Below are positions 7,937 to 17,829 of a stretch of DNA of 64,000 bases, piece by piece. This DNA comes from Burkholderia cepacia (lineage in GTDB: Bacteria; Pseudomonadota; Gammaproteobacteria; Burkholderiales; Burkholderiaceae): NCBI RefSeq assembly GCF_001718835.1, contig NZ_CP013444.1:2728001-2792000 (forward strand), written 5' to 3'. The notes under the pieces are model-generated. The model saw only the letters and a program-made list of their open reading frames with translations. It did no database searches and was not told the origin of the DNA. The position numbers were made by a program, and so were the translations under genes. Position 1 is the first letter of the stretch. Every line of letters begins with the position of its first letter.

Positions 7937-10000
7937 TTAGAAATCCTTCACGAGACGCAGCGAGTCGTAGATCGCACCGTGGACGTTGTGCATCGAGATG
8001 CAGTCGCCGACACGGAACAGCAGGAAACGGCCGTTGCCGAGTTCTTCCGACAGGCACGGCTGCGGCTCGGCCGCGAACAGCGTGTGCGGATCGATCTGGC
8101 CGCGGTTCACCGATTCCGGCTTGAGCTTCCAGTACAGTTCGTCGTTCGGCGACGAACCGTTCTCGATCACCACCTGGTCGACCGCGCGCTCCTCCAGTTC
8201 TTCCGTGTACTCGTTGCGCAGCACGGCGATCAGCTTGCCGTCCTCTTCATAGACGCGATCGAGCATCGTGTTCGGCGTCGGGATCACGCCGAACGCATAC
8301 AGGCGGCGATAGAAGATCGGGAACGTCGTGCCGCCGCAGTCGTCGGCGACCTTCACGTCCGGCGTGACGACCTCGACCTTCGAGCCGCGGCTCGCCATGA
8401 AGTCGGCCACGCCCGCGCCGGCATGCGTGCTCACGCCGTCGAACAGCAGCACGTTCTGCTTAGGCTCGACCTTGCCGGTCAGGATGTCCCACGAGCTGAC
8501 GGCGAGGCCCTCGGCCACGCCCCAGCCCGGCACCTGCCACGTGAAGCTCGACCCGCCCGTCGCGAGCACGACGATGTCCGGCTTCTCGGCCATGATCGTC
8601 TTCTCGTCGGCGGCCACGCCGAGGCGGCGATCGACGCCGAGGCGCTTCGTTTCCATGTCGAACCAGCGGATGATCCCCGACATCTGTTCGCGCTGCGGCG
8701 CCTTCGCGGCGATCATCACCTGGCCGCCCACTTCGGCGTTCTTCTCGAACAGCACGACGTCGTGGCCGCGCAGCTTCGCGACGCGTGCGGCCTCGAGGCC
8801 CGCCGGGCCCGCGCCGACCACCACGACCTTGCGCTTCGGGCCGCGCGACTTCTCGATGATGTGCGGCATCGTCGCTTCGCGCGACGTCGCCGCGTTCTGG
8901 ATGCACAGCACGTCGAGGCCGTTGTACTGGCGGTCGATGCAGTAGTTCGCGCCGACGCACTGCTTGATTTCGTCTTCGCGACCGTCGCGGATCTTGATCA
9001 CCATGTGCGGATCGGCGATCTGCGCGCGCGTCATGCCGACCAGGTCGATCATGCCGGTCGCGAGCAGGCGCTCGGCCTGGCCTGCGTCGCGGATGCTCTG
9101 CGCGTGCATCACCGGAATCTTCACGACCGACTTGATACCGGCCGCGAGGTGCACGAACGGCTCCGGCGGCAGCGCCATCGGCGGCATGCAGTTGGCGATC
9201 GTGTTGTGCGTATCGCCGCCCGAGCCGACCACGCTCAGGTAGTCGATCAGGCCCGTCTCCGACATCGCCTGCGCGATTTCCTTCAGCGCTTCGTGATCGA
9301 GGCCGTCCTCGTGGAATTCGTCGCCGCACATGCGCAGGCCGACGCAGAAATCCTTGCCGACCGCCTCGCGCACGGCCGTCAGCACCTCGATGCCGAAGCG
9401 CAGGCGGTTCTCCAGGCTGCCGCCCCATTCGTCGGTGCGGTGGTTCGAACGCTTGCTCCAGAACTGGTCGATCAGGTGCTGGTGGGCGGCCGAAATCTCG
9501 ATGCCGTCCATGCCCGCGGCCTGCACGCGCTTCGCGGCCGCCGCGAAATCGCCGATGATGCGGCGGATTTCCTCGATCTCGATGATCTTCGCGTTGCCGC
9601 GGTGCACGGGTTCGCGCACGCCCGACGGCGACATCAGGTGCGGCCAGTGCTCGCCGTGGAACGACGAGCGGCGGCCCATGTGCGTCGCCTGGATCATGAT
9701 CTTCGCGCCGTGCTTGTGCATCGTGTCGGCAAGGCGCGTGAGCGGATCGATGATCTTGTCGGTCGACAGGTTCACCGATTTCCACCAGCCCTGCGGGCTG
9801 TCGATCGACACCGGGCTCGACCCGCCACAGATCGCGAGGCCGACGCCACCCTTCGCCTTCTCTTCGTAATAGCGGATATAGCGGTCGCCCGGCAGGCCGC
9901 CCGGCTCGGCATACACCTCCGCATGCGCGGTGCTGACGATCCGGTTGCGCAGCGTCAGCTGGTTCAGCTGCATGGGTTTGAACAGGTGGGGATAACGCAT
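7937..10000 (-). CDS. dgcA: Dimethylglycine dehydrogenase-type oxidoreductase (OYE/trimethylamine dehydrogenase-like)
   Basis: This 687-residue flavoprotein resembles trimethylamine and histamine dehydrogenases and converts dimethylglycine to sarcosine. An Old Yellow Enzyme TIM barrel covers about residues 1-365, with LRNRIVSTAHAEVYAEPG, ATHMGRRSS and AAHQHLIDQFWSKRSNHRTD. A 4Fe-4S cysteine cluster is visible in CVGANYCIDRQYNGLDVLC. Next comes an FAD/NAD-binding region opening with VVVVGAGPAGLEAARVAKLR and a second dinucleotide fold (LLFDGVSTHAGAGVADFMAS). The start at 10000 begins MRYPHLFKPMQLNQLTLRNR, the normal family opening. The gene is intact and ends three bases before dgcB. Because dgcB and etfB are broken here, its electron path may be interrupted. 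Confidence 0.9.
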   Translation of the reverse strand: MRYPHLFKPMQLNQLTLRNRIVSTAHAEVYAEPGGLPGDRYIRYYEEKAKGGVGLAICGGSSPVSIDSPQGWWKSVNLSTDKIIDPLTRLADTMHKHGAKIMIQATHMGRRSSFHGEHWPHLMSPSGVREPVHRGNAKIIEIEEIRRIIGDFAAAAKRVQAAGMDGIEISAAHQHLIDQFWSKRSNHRTDEWGGSLENRLRFGIEVLTAVREAVGKDFCVGLRMCGDEFHEDGLDHEALKEIAQAMSETGLIDYLSVVGSGGDTHNTIANCMPPMALPPEPFVHLAAGIKSVVKIPVMHAQSIRDAGQAERLLATGMIDLVGMTRAQIADPHMVIKIRDGREDEIKQCVGANYCIDRQYNGLDVLCIQNAATSREATMPHIIEKSRGPKRKVVVVGAGPAGLEAARVAKLRGHDVVLFEKNAEVGGQVMIAAKAPQREQMSGIIRWFDMETKRLGVDRRLGVAADEKTIMAEKPDIVVLATGGSSFTWQVPGWGVAEGLAVSSWDILTGKVEPKQNVLLFDGVSTHAGAGVADFMASRGSKVEVVTPDVKVADDCGGTTFPIFYRRLYAFGVIPTPNTMLDRVYEEDGKLIAVLRNEYTEELEERAVDQVVIENGSSPNDELYWKLKPESVNRGQIDPHTLFAAEPQPCLSEELGNGRFLLFRVGDCISMHNVHGAIYDSLRLVKDF

Positions 10001-10068
10001 CGCTGGCGACCTCTGGCGTTCGAATGTCTCGTGTTGCGGGTGTTGTTCTGTAGCGGTGAATCAGTGCA

Positions 10069-10604
10069 TCAGTGCGCGATCGGCGACACTTCGAAGACGC
10101 AGTGGTCGTGATGCTCGGCCGCGCACTGCACTTCCTTCGATTGCGCACGCGGTGCGCCCTTGCCTTCCGGCGTCGTGTCGTTGACCCAGTCCATCGCGCC
10201 GGCGAACCAGCCCGCGAACATGTAGCAGAGCTTGCCTTCCTTGCCCGGCTGCTGGAGCACGAACGACGAGTGGCGCAGCTCGATCTTCGCGCGCGCGCGC
10301 CGGCCGGATCGGCCTCGATGATCGAGAACAGGCCCCAGCCGCGCTGCGACAGGCGCTTCAGGTAGTGCTCGAACACGGCCATGCCGGTCAGGCCGTGCAG
10401 CCTGGCTTCCTTGTCGCACCAGTGGTAAGCGGACTTGTAGCCGGCCTTGTAGAGAATTTCGGCATACGCTTCGACGCCGAGCGCTTCCTCGACCGCGACG
10501 TGGTTGTTCGTGAAGAAGTGACGCGGCACGTACAGCATCGGCAGCGCGTCGGTGGTCCAGACGCCGGTATCGGGATCGACGTTGATCGGCAGTTGCGGTT
10601 GCAT
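10069..10604 (-). pseudogene. DUF5943/4-vinyl-reductase-like protein of the dgc operon, frameshifted in a GC tract
   Basis: This is a protein of unknown function that accompanies dgcA in betaine-degrading proteobacteria. The N-terminal frame from 10604 (preceded by GGAG) reads LYVPRHFFTNNHVAVEEALG, then AYHWCDKEARLHGLTGMAVF and GWGLFSIIEADPAG. At an alternating CG tract (10288-10300) the frame changes, and the rest (KIELRHSSFVLQQPGKEGKL, AGWFAGAMDWVNDTTPEGKG, EHHDHCVFEVSPIAH) lies in another frame ending at 10069. Deleting one CG unit restores 177 residues. The family resembles the V4R/4-vinyl-reductase fold, with Cys and His residues near the C-terminus. As written, the gene is inactive unless the tract slips. 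Confidence 0.8.
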
Positions 10605-10746
10605 CGTGGTGACTCCGTGAGGAAATTGGCCGCGCGGCTCGGCGCGCAGGCGCGACATCGTCCGCGCGCCCGCGCGGCTTGCGCGGGCACGTCCCGATTC
10701 TTGTTGTTGAGTTGCTGCGGGTGAGGCGGTGCGGCGTGCGCGGCGC

Positions 10747-11718
<972 letters not shown>

Positions 11719-11749
11719 GAGTGGCTCCAGTATTGTCGGGTCGGTCGGA

Positions 11750-13024
11750 TCAGTAGATCGGGAAGCGTTCGCACAACGCGAAGATCTCGCGGCGCACGCG
11801 CTGTTCGGTGGCGTGGTCGCCTTCCGGGTTCGCGCGCAGCGCGTCGAACACTTCCAGGATCAGGCGGCCCACCTCGCGGAATTCCGCGACGCCGAAGCCG
11901 CGCGTCGTGCCGGCCGGCGTGCCGAGGCGGATGCCCGACGTGACGGTCGGCTTCTCGGTGTCGAACGGAATGCCGTTCTTGTTGCAGGTGATGCCCGCGC
12001 GCTCCAGCGCCTGTTCGACCGGCGCGCCCTTCAGGCCCTTCGGGCGCAGGTCGACCAGCAGCAGGTGGTTGTCGGTGCCGCCGGTGACGAGATCGACGCC
12101 GCCTGCCTTCAGCACTTCGCCGAGTGCCTGCGCGTTCGCGAGCACGTTGTCGATGTAGGTCTTGAAGTCCGCATGCAGCACTTCGCCGAACGCCACCGCC
12201 TTGCCGGCGATCACGTGCATCAGCGGGCCGCCCTGCAGGCCGGGGAACACGGCCGAGTTGATCTTCTTCGCGATGTCCTCGTCGTTGGTCAGCACGAAGC
12301 CGCCGCGCGGGCCGCGCAGCGTCTTGTGGGTGGTCGACGTGACGACGTGCGCATGCTCGACCGGGTTCGCGTGGCGGCCCGCGGCGATCACGCCGGCGAT
12401 GTGCGCCATGTCGACCATCAGCTTCGCGCCGACGCTGTCGGCGATCGCGCGGAAGCGCGCGAAGTCGAGCGCGCGCGGGTACGCCGAGAAGCCGGCGATG
12501 ATCAGGTTCGGCTTGTGTTCGTGCGCGAGCGCTTCGACCTGGTCGTAGTCGATCAGCATCGTGTCGCGGTTCACGCCGTACTGGACCGCGTTGAACCACT
12601 TGCCCGACAGCGCCGGCTTCGCGCCGTGCGTCAGGTGGCCGCCCGCGTCCAGCGACATGCCGAGCACCGTGTCGCCCGGCTTGGCCAGCGCGAGCATCAC
12701 CGAACCGTTCGCCTGCGCGCCCGAGTGCGGCTGCACGTTCGCGTAGCCGGCATTGAAGATCTGCTTGACGCGCTCGATCGCCAGCGCCTCGACTTCGTCC
12801 GCGAACTCGCAGCCGCCGTAGTAGCGCTTGCCGGGATAGCCTTCCGCGTACTTGTTGGTCAGCACCGAACCCTGCGCCTCGAGCACGGCACGCGACACGA
12901 TGTTTTCCGACGCGATCAGCTCGACCTGCGACTGCTGACGCTCGAGTTCCTTCAGGATGGCGCTGCGCACCGGCGCGTCGCGCTCGGCAAGGGACTGCGA
13001 GAAGAAAGGCTGGGTGTTCGACAT
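11750..13024 (-). CDS. glyA: Serine hydroxymethyltransferase (betaine-catabolic paralogue)
   Basis: A 424-residue PLP enzyme that interconverts glycine plus methylene-tetrahydrofolate and serine, here placed to consume the glycine and one-carbon units from betaine breakdown. Diagnostic sequences are [40 protein letters not shown] and the PLP-lysine motif [29 protein letters not shown] near the C-terminus binds substrate. The start MSNTQPFF at 13024 was chosen over an upstream in-frame ATG (13057) because it matches the usual SHMT N-terminus. It is the first gene of the minus-strand operon and is divergent from gbdR, so its promoter lies in 13025-13469. It is probably a second glyA used for catabolism rather than the housekeeping copy. 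Confidence 0.94.
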   Translation of the reverse strand: MSNTQPFFSQSLAERDAPVRSAILKELERQQSQVELIASENIVSRAVLEAQGSVLTNKYAEGYPGKRYYGGCEFADEVEALAIERVKQIFNAGYANVQPHSGAQANGSVMLALAKPGDTVLGMSLDAGGHLTHGAKPALSGKWFNAVQYGVNRDTMLIDYDQVEALAHEHKPNLIIAGFSAYPRALDFARFRAIADSVGAKLMVDMAHIAGVIAAGRHANPVEHAHVVTSTTHKTLRGPRGGFVLTNDEDIAKKINSAVFPGLQGGPLMHVIAGKAVAFGEVLHADFKTYIDNVLANAQALGEVLKAGGVDLVTGGTDNHLLLVDLRPKGLKGAPVEQALERAGITCNKNGIPFDTEKPTVTSGIRLGTPAGTTRGFGVAEFREVGRLILEVFDALRANPEGDHATEQRVRREIFALCERFPIY

Positions 13025-13469
13025 AGTGCGTCCGTGACGAAGAATAGTGGGCGGCAATCAATGCTTGAGGCCCGCCGTGCCTGGGTTTCCCGCTCGTCCC
13101 GTACAAGGCTGCCGACGGCTCTATTCTTGTCGTTCGGATTTTCGGCGGATTGATGAATTTAGACGCGTTCTTTGCCTTTTCCGCCATCCGCGTCCGTTTT
13201 ATACAAGTGACCGGTCGTGCTTTTTCGGATCGCCAAGCAGCGCCGCCGCAGCGCGGCAACGGCCGGCAGGCACTGCCGCGGTGCCGCCGCCGCCCGCGGC
13301 GGGTGCAGCCGGTCACGGATTCGGTGCAGTGCAGCAACGCGTTTGAGCCAAATCAACGTATGGAGCTAGGGTTTAGCCGTATGGCACGCTTGTTGCGCTG
13401 GCTCACACAATACCGCAGCCCGATCCGTGCCCCGGGCCTATAGCTATTAGAGATTTCAGGAAGCTCCCC
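13025..13469. other. Divergent glyA-gbdR intergenic region
   Basis: A 445-base region with no convincing gene separates the two divergent transcription units. It must hold the glyA operon promoter reading left and the gbdR promoter reading right. The only strong element found is the sigma-54 consensus at 13382-13397. A G/C-rich near-palindromic stretch lies at about 13240-13310. No GbdR operator could be assigned without a position matrix. Confidence 0.6.
13382..13397 (+). promoter_or_regulatory. Sigma-54 (RpoN) promoter of gbdR
   Basis: TGGCACGCTTGTTGCG matches the sigma-54 consensus TGGCACG-N4-TTGC at every position. The -24 GG (13383-13384) and -12 GC (13395-13396) are separated by exactly ten bases. 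Expected initiation is near 13408, leaving a leader of about 60 bases to the gbdR start at 13470. RpoN control of gbdR is known in Pseudomonas aeruginosa, where NtrC and CbrB act as activators. Confidence 0.85.
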
Positions 13470-14498
13470 ATGTCGCCCGACCGCACAGCGTCGCTGTCCC
13501 ACTTCGCGTTCATGCCGTTACCGAATTTCACGATGATCGCGTTCACCAATGCGATCGAGGTGCTTCGGATGGCGAACTACCTGAGCGGCCAGCCGCTCTA
13601 CCGCTGGTCGGTCATCAGCCCGGACGGCGGCCCGGTCACCGCGAGCAACGGCCTGACGGTCGATACGGGCCCGGCCGAATGCGTGGGGCAGCCCGACATC
13701 GTGTTCGTGTGCGGCGGCGTCGACGTGCAGCGCGCGACCACGCCCGCCCATCTGTCGACGCTGCGCCGCTTCGCACGCGCGGGCATCCCGCTCGGCAGCC
13801 TGTGCACGGGCACCTATGCACTCGCGAAGTCGGGGCTGCTCGCGGGCTACGCGTGCGCGATCCACTGGGAGAACATGTCGGCGCTGAAGGAAGAGTTTCC
13901 GGACACGCGCTTCCTGAAGGAACTGTTCGTGATCGACCGCGACCGCATCACGTGCACGGGCGGCGTCGCGCCGCTCGACATGATGCTGAACCTGATCGCC
14001 GCGCGCGTGGGCACCGCGCGCGTCACGCAGATCGCCGAGCAGTTCATCGTCGAACACGTGCGCGACACGAGCGCGCAGCAACGCATGCCGCTCGTCGCGC
14101 GCCTCGGCTCGGCGAACAAGTCGCTGTTCGAAGTGATCTCGCTGATGGAGAACAACATCGAGGAGCCGCTGTCGCGCGAGGAACTCGCTCGGCTCGCGAA
14201 CATGTCGCAGCGGCAACTGCAGCGCCTGTTCCGCGAACACCTCGGCATGACGCCGACCCACTACTACCTGACGCTGCGGCTGCGCCGCGCGCGCGAACTG
14301 CTGCTGCAGACCGACATGTCGATCATGCACATCACGATGGCGTGCGGGTTCCAGTCGGCGTGCCATTTCAGCAAGAGCTATCGCGACGCGTTCGGCGTCG
14401 CGCCGACCCGCGAACGCCGCAAGCAGGTCGCGCCGCTCGCGCAGGGGGTGGGCGGCGTGGGTTCGGCCTTCCCGGCGTCGCTCGCGATGCATGCGTGA
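13470..14498 (+). CDS. gbdR: GlxA-type AraC-family regulator of betaine catabolism
   Basis: A 342-residue regulator with an N-terminal DJ-1/PfpI-like glutamine-amidotransferase fold (about 12-180: FAFMPLPNFTMIAFTNAIEV, FVCGGVDVQRATTP, GSLCTGTYALAKSGLLAGY). A C-terminal AraC double helix-turn-helix spans about 225-320 (LSREELARLANMSQRQLQRL, then CGFQSACHFSKSYRDAFGVA). This architecture and its position next to glyA/dgc/gbc match GbdR, which senses glycine betaine and dimethylglycine and activates the catabolic genes. The start at 13470 follows AGGAAG. Transcription is probably from the sigma-54 promoter at 13382-13397, linking betaine use to nitrogen or carbon status. It is followed by a strong terminator. 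Confidence 0.9.
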   Translation: MSPDRTASLSHFAFMPLPNFTMIAFTNAIEVLRMANYLSGQPLYRWSVISPDGGPVTASNGLTVDTGPAECVGQPDIVFVCGGVDVQRATTPAHLSTLRRFARAGIPLGSLCTGTYALAKSGLLAGYACAIHWENMSALKEEFPDTRFLKELFVIDRDRITCTGGVAPLDMMLNLIAARVGTARVTQIAEQFIVEHVRDTSAQQRMPLVARLGSANKSLFEVISLMENNIEEPLSREELARLANMSQRQLQRLFREHLGMTPTHYYLTLRLRRARELLLQTDMSIMHITMACGFQSACHFSKSYRDAFGVAPTRERRKQVAPLAQGVGGVGSAFPASLAMHA

Positions 14499-14517
14499 CG
14501 CCTGCATCGCATGACGT

Positions 14518-14546
14518 AAAAAAAGCGACCCGTCGGGTCGCTTTTT
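14518..14546. terminator. Bidirectional Rho-independent terminator
   Basis: A perfect 7-bp stem GCGACCC/GGGTCGC with loop GTC (14525-14541) is flanked by A7 on the left and T5 on the right. It therefore terminates both gbdR (plus) and the convergent propeller gene (minus). Confidence 0.92.
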
Positions 14547-14562
14547 CGTTTGCGCTGGACGC

Positions 14563-15975
14563 TCAATACCCCCACACCTGCATTTCGTAGAGCGAGTAAC
14601 CCCACTGCGTCGCGCGCTGCGTGCCGAGCATCCGCACGTAACGACCGCTGCCGTTGAGATTCGGGATCGCGACATGACCCCACGCCACGCCGTTGCTCGT
14701 CGAATAGATCGTCGTCCAGTTGACGTTGTCGTTCGATGTCTGGATCTGATAAACGCGCGCGCCCGCATCCCAGTACAGATCGACGCCGTTGATGGTCTTC
14801 ACGGAACCGAGATCCACTGAGATCCATTGCGAACCGACACCGGCGCCTTCCGGCGAATCCCAGCGCGTGCCCGTCGTGTTGCCGTCGAACGCCTTGTCCG
14901 GCGTGAGCGACGCGTTGTAGCTCGCCGACGCGGCAGCCGGGCGCCCCTGCGACAGCAGCGTCGGCTGCGCGGCGGCCGGGCCGCCGTAATAGCTCGACCC
15001 GAGCTTGGCCTTCGTCGTGTCCGCGTTCACGCCGAATTGCGACAGGCTCCAGCGCTGGCCGGTCGTCACGTCACCGACGTAGAGCTGATAGCCGCCCGCC
15101 GTCGTCGACGAGAAGAACACGTAGTTCGTGCCGTTCACCGGCGCCGGATCGGAGTTGTTGCTCACGCAGTCGTTGATCGGCAGCGCGTTCGGCGTCGACG
15201 CCGGATCCGCGGTCTTCGTATAGATCTGGTCGGCCTGGCCGCTGTCTTTCCAGCGCGCGTAGAACACCATGCCGTCCGCACGCACGATCGGGTAGTACGT
15301 CTGCAGCCCGGCCGGATTGTCGAACGTCGCGGTCGCGCCGGTCGCGAGCGTGCGCTTCATCAGCCCCATGTTCGCGCCGGTGCCCGTCGCGTAGTACACG
15401 GCGCTCGAATCGGGCGCGAGATACGGCATCGAGTATTCGGCGCCGGCCGGCGCGTTCGTCAGGCTCACGACCGACGTGAACACCGGGCCCGCGCTCGTGT
15501 ACGACAGCGTCGCCTGCTTGACGTCGCCGTTCTGCTTGAACACGAGCGTCTTGCCGTCGGCGCTGAACTTCGGATCCTCGTTGCGCGTGGCGCCCGTGCT
15601 GTTCGTCAGGTTGACGGGCGGCGTGCCGGCGCCGAGCTGCAGCATGAACACGTTCCATGCGCCGTTGCTGATGCCCATGAACGCGAGCCACTTGCCGTCG
15701 GGGCTGAACACGCCGTTCATCGGATCGGTGATGCCCCACGCGCTCTTGCTCAGTTGCGTCAGCGTATGGGCCGAGAAGTCGTAGAGGAACAGCTGGCTCG
15801 TGCCGTCGCCGTACTTGACGTAGCTGTGATAGACGAGCTTGCCGGTCAGTGCGCTCGGAAACGACGCGTTGGACTGGGCCGGAGGATTGCTGATGCAGGC
15901 CGCTTCGGCCGCGCCGCCGGAAAGATTGAGGGCGATACCGGCCACGAGGCCGGCGACGAGAGTCTTCAATTTCAC
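14563..15975 (-). CDS. Secreted TolB-like beta-propeller protein with C-terminal F5/8C (discoidin) domain
   Basis: A 470-residue exported protein. A GTG start at 15975, preceded by AGGAA, gives a signal peptide (KLKTLVAGLVAGIALNLSGG, cleavage near AEA-AC). Residues about 45-330 contain WD40/TolB-like propeller blades with repeated S-x-D-G-K-x-L/T motifs (FSPDGKWLAFMG, FSADGKTLVFKQNGD). Residues about 345-470 form an F5/8 type C carbohydrate-binding domain: AFDGNTTGTRWDSPEG, QWISVDLGSVKTINGVDLYW and the terminal YSLYEMQVWGY. It probably binds surface or extracellular glycans; no catalytic residues were recognised. It stands alone on the minus strand, convergent with gbdR. An in-frame upstream ATG at 16086 would spoil the signal peptide. 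Confidence 0.82.
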   Translation of the reverse strand: MKLKTLVAGLVAGIALNLSGGAAEAACISNPPAQSNASFPSALTGKLVYHSYVKYGDGTSQLFLYDFSAHTLTQLSKSAWGITDPMNGVFSPDGKWLAFMGISNGAWNVFMLQLGAGTPPVNLTNSTGATRNEDPKFSADGKTLVFKQNGDVKQATLSYTSAGPVFTSVVSLTNAPAGAEYSMPYLAPDSSAVYYATGTGANMGLMKRTLATGATATFDNPAGLQTYYPIVRADGMVFYARWKDSGQADQIYTKTADPASTPNALPINDCVSNNSDPAPVNGTNYVFFSSTTAGGYQLYVGDVTTGQRWSLSQFGVNADTTKAKLGSSYYGGPAAAQPTLLSQGRPAAASASYNASLTPDKAFDGNTTGTRWDSPEGAGVGSQWISVDLGSVKTINGVDLYWDAGARVYQIQTSNDNVNWTTIYSTSNGVAWGHVAIPNLNGSGRYVRMLGTQRATQWGYSLYEMQVWGY

Positions 15976-16246
15976 GCTGGGTATTCCTGGGTGAGAGGTG
16001 GAGACGCCGGCAGACAAGGCCCCGCGCGAACGCGCAGGACCACGGATCAGCCGTCGGGCAGCGTGAATTCCGTATGGATTGGACACCGGATGAAAAAAGG
16101 TGCCGAGAGGATGCCCGTGAACCGTGCAAATGAAAAGGATCAGGGCCTTGAAAAAACAAGCGGATCAGATATGAGGACCAGATGGTGCGCGAGATGCCCC
16201 GTGCTACTCTTTTTTTCAACGAGGCACGGATCGGCAGAGGACACGC

Positions 16247-17662
16247 ATGAAGCGATATGCGGCGCTGGCGCAGACGATAGCCGATTCCATTCGGCGCGGC
16301 GATCTGGTGCCCGGTGCGCGCATTCCGACCATTCGCGACGCCAGCAAGGCGTTCAAGGTCAGCCCGACGACCGTGTTTCGCGCGTACTACGCGCTCGAAA
16401 GCGAGGGTCTGATCGTCGCGCGGGCGCGATCCGGTTATTTCGTTTCGGATGTCGGGGATAAGCGCGCGCGCCCGAGCCACGGCCCGCCGCGCAAGCCGCC
16501 CGCTGCACGCAGCGGCGTCGACGATGCGCTCGCCAGGCTCATGGATTCCATCAAGGATCAGCACATCGTTCAGCTGGGGTCGGCATTCGCCAGCTATTCG
16601 CTGTTCCCGATGAGCGGCCTGTGGCGTGCGATGGCGTCGGCGGCCCGCAACATGGATCGCACGGCGCTGCTGTCCGGTTTTCCGCCCGGGGACGAAGGGC
16701 TGCGCCGCCAGATCGCGCTGCGCTACCTGAAGGCAGGCGCGGCGTTGCCGATGGACGAGATCGTGATCACGACCGGCGCGCTCGAAGCGCTGACGCTCAG
16801 CCTGCAGGCACTGACCCGCCCGGGCGATATCGTCGCGATCGAACGACCGGCATTCCACGCGGCGCTGGAGGCCGTGCAACGCCTGCACCTGAAGGCCGTC
16901 GAGATTCCGGTCGACCCGCGCACCGGCCTCGATCTCGACGCACTCGCCGAAGCGCTCGACCAGCATCCGATTCGCGCCTGCTGGTTCATGACGTCGTTCC
17001 ACAACCCGACCGGCGCGACGCTGACCGACGAGCGCAAGCGCGCGCTGATCGACCTGCTCACCGCGTATCAGGTGCCGTTGATCGAAGACGACGTCTACAG
17101 CGAGCTGTATTTCGGGTCCGCGCCGATGCGCCCGGCCAAACTGTATGACGACAGCGGGCTCGTCCTGCATTGCGGTTCGTTCTCGAAATGCCTCGCGCCC
17201 GGGTTCCGGATCGGCTGGGTCGCGGCCGGACGCTACGTGCATCAGATCCGGCACGCGCAATGCGTCGCGGCGCCGTCGGCCGACGTGCCGGCGCAACTGG
17301 CGATATCGAGCTATCTGCAGGACGGCGGATACGACCGCTTCCTGCGCAAGCTGCGCCGCAATCTCGCCGCGCACCAGGCGCAGATGCTGGCGGCCGTGCG
17401 CACGTATTTTCCGGACGGCACCGAAGTGTTCGCGCCGCGCGGCGGGTATTTCCTGTGGATCGAACTGCCGCCGCGCGTCGACGCGATGCACCTGTTCGGC
17501 GATGCAATGGAAAACGGCGTCAGCATCGCGCCGGGGCCGATCTTTTCCGCGACCGGCGGATTCCGCCGCTATCTTCGGCTCAATTACGGCCGGCCGTGGA
17601 CACCGGCCGTCGAGCACGCGATGCAGACCATCGGCGCGCTCGCGGCGCGGCAGCGGCAGTAG
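16247..17662 (+). CDS. MocR/PdxR-type GntR regulator with aminotransferase domain
   Basis: A 471-residue protein with an N-terminal GntR winged helix (about 1-70: YAALAQTIADSIRRGDLVPG, IPTIRDASKAFKVSPTTVFR). The C-terminal domain is a fold-type I aminotransferase (about 100-465). The PLP-binding lysine is in GSFSKCLAPGFRIGWV (Lys at about residue 314), with the substrate/PLP motif FHNPTGATLT upstream. MocR proteins use PLP as an effector-binding cofactor and control nearby metabolic genes; the target here is unknown. The closest candidate is the aldolase gene 167 bases downstream, but nothing in sequence proves the link. The start at 16247 is preceded by GAGG further upstream. Confidence 0.85.
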   Translation: MKRYAALAQTIADSIRRGDLVPGARIPTIRDASKAFKVSPTTVFRAYYALESEGLIVARARSGYFVSDVGDKRARPSHGPPRKPPAARSGVDDALARLMDSIKDQHIVQLGSAFASYSLFPMSGLWRAMASAARNMDRTALLSGFPPGDEGLRRQIALRYLKAGAALPMDEIVITTGALEALTLSLQALTRPGDIVAIERPAFHAALEAVQRLHLKAVEIPVDPRTGLDLDALAEALDQHPIRACWFMTSFHNPTGATLTDERKRALIDLLTAYQVPLIEDDVYSELYFGSAPMRPAKLYDDSGLVLHCGSFSKCLAPGFRIGWVAAGRYVHQIRHAQCVAAPSADVPAQLAISSYLQDGGYDRFLRKLRRNLAAHQAQMLAAVRTYFPDGTEVFAPRGGYFLWIELPPRVDAMHLFGDAMENGVSIAPGPIFSATGGFRRYLRLNYGRPWTPAVEHAMQTIGALAARQRQ

Positions 17663-17829
17663 CACGGGACGTGCCTCGCCCATCGCGCGTAAATCAAAAT
17701 CATCGCGCGCCTTGCGTTCTGCTCGACGCGCGACAAAAAATGAAGATCGGAGCACTGACGTTGCGACGCGCAACGTGGAAGCGACCCGGCCGCGTGGCGC
17801 TGCATCGCGGTCTTCATGGAGGCGATCAG

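Noticed and set aside
4833..8057. A single 1074-codon open frame
   Set aside because: Its first half is an out-of-frame shadow of dgcB; only the part after about 6600 encodes the DgcB C-terminus and EtfA. It is explained by the dgcB frameshift and the missing stop, not by one gene.
8460..10658. A 732-codon minus-strand open frame
   Set aside because: Only its first 100 or so codons (from 10604) encode the DUF5943-like N-terminus; the rest is an arginine-rich shadow of dgcA after the frameshift.
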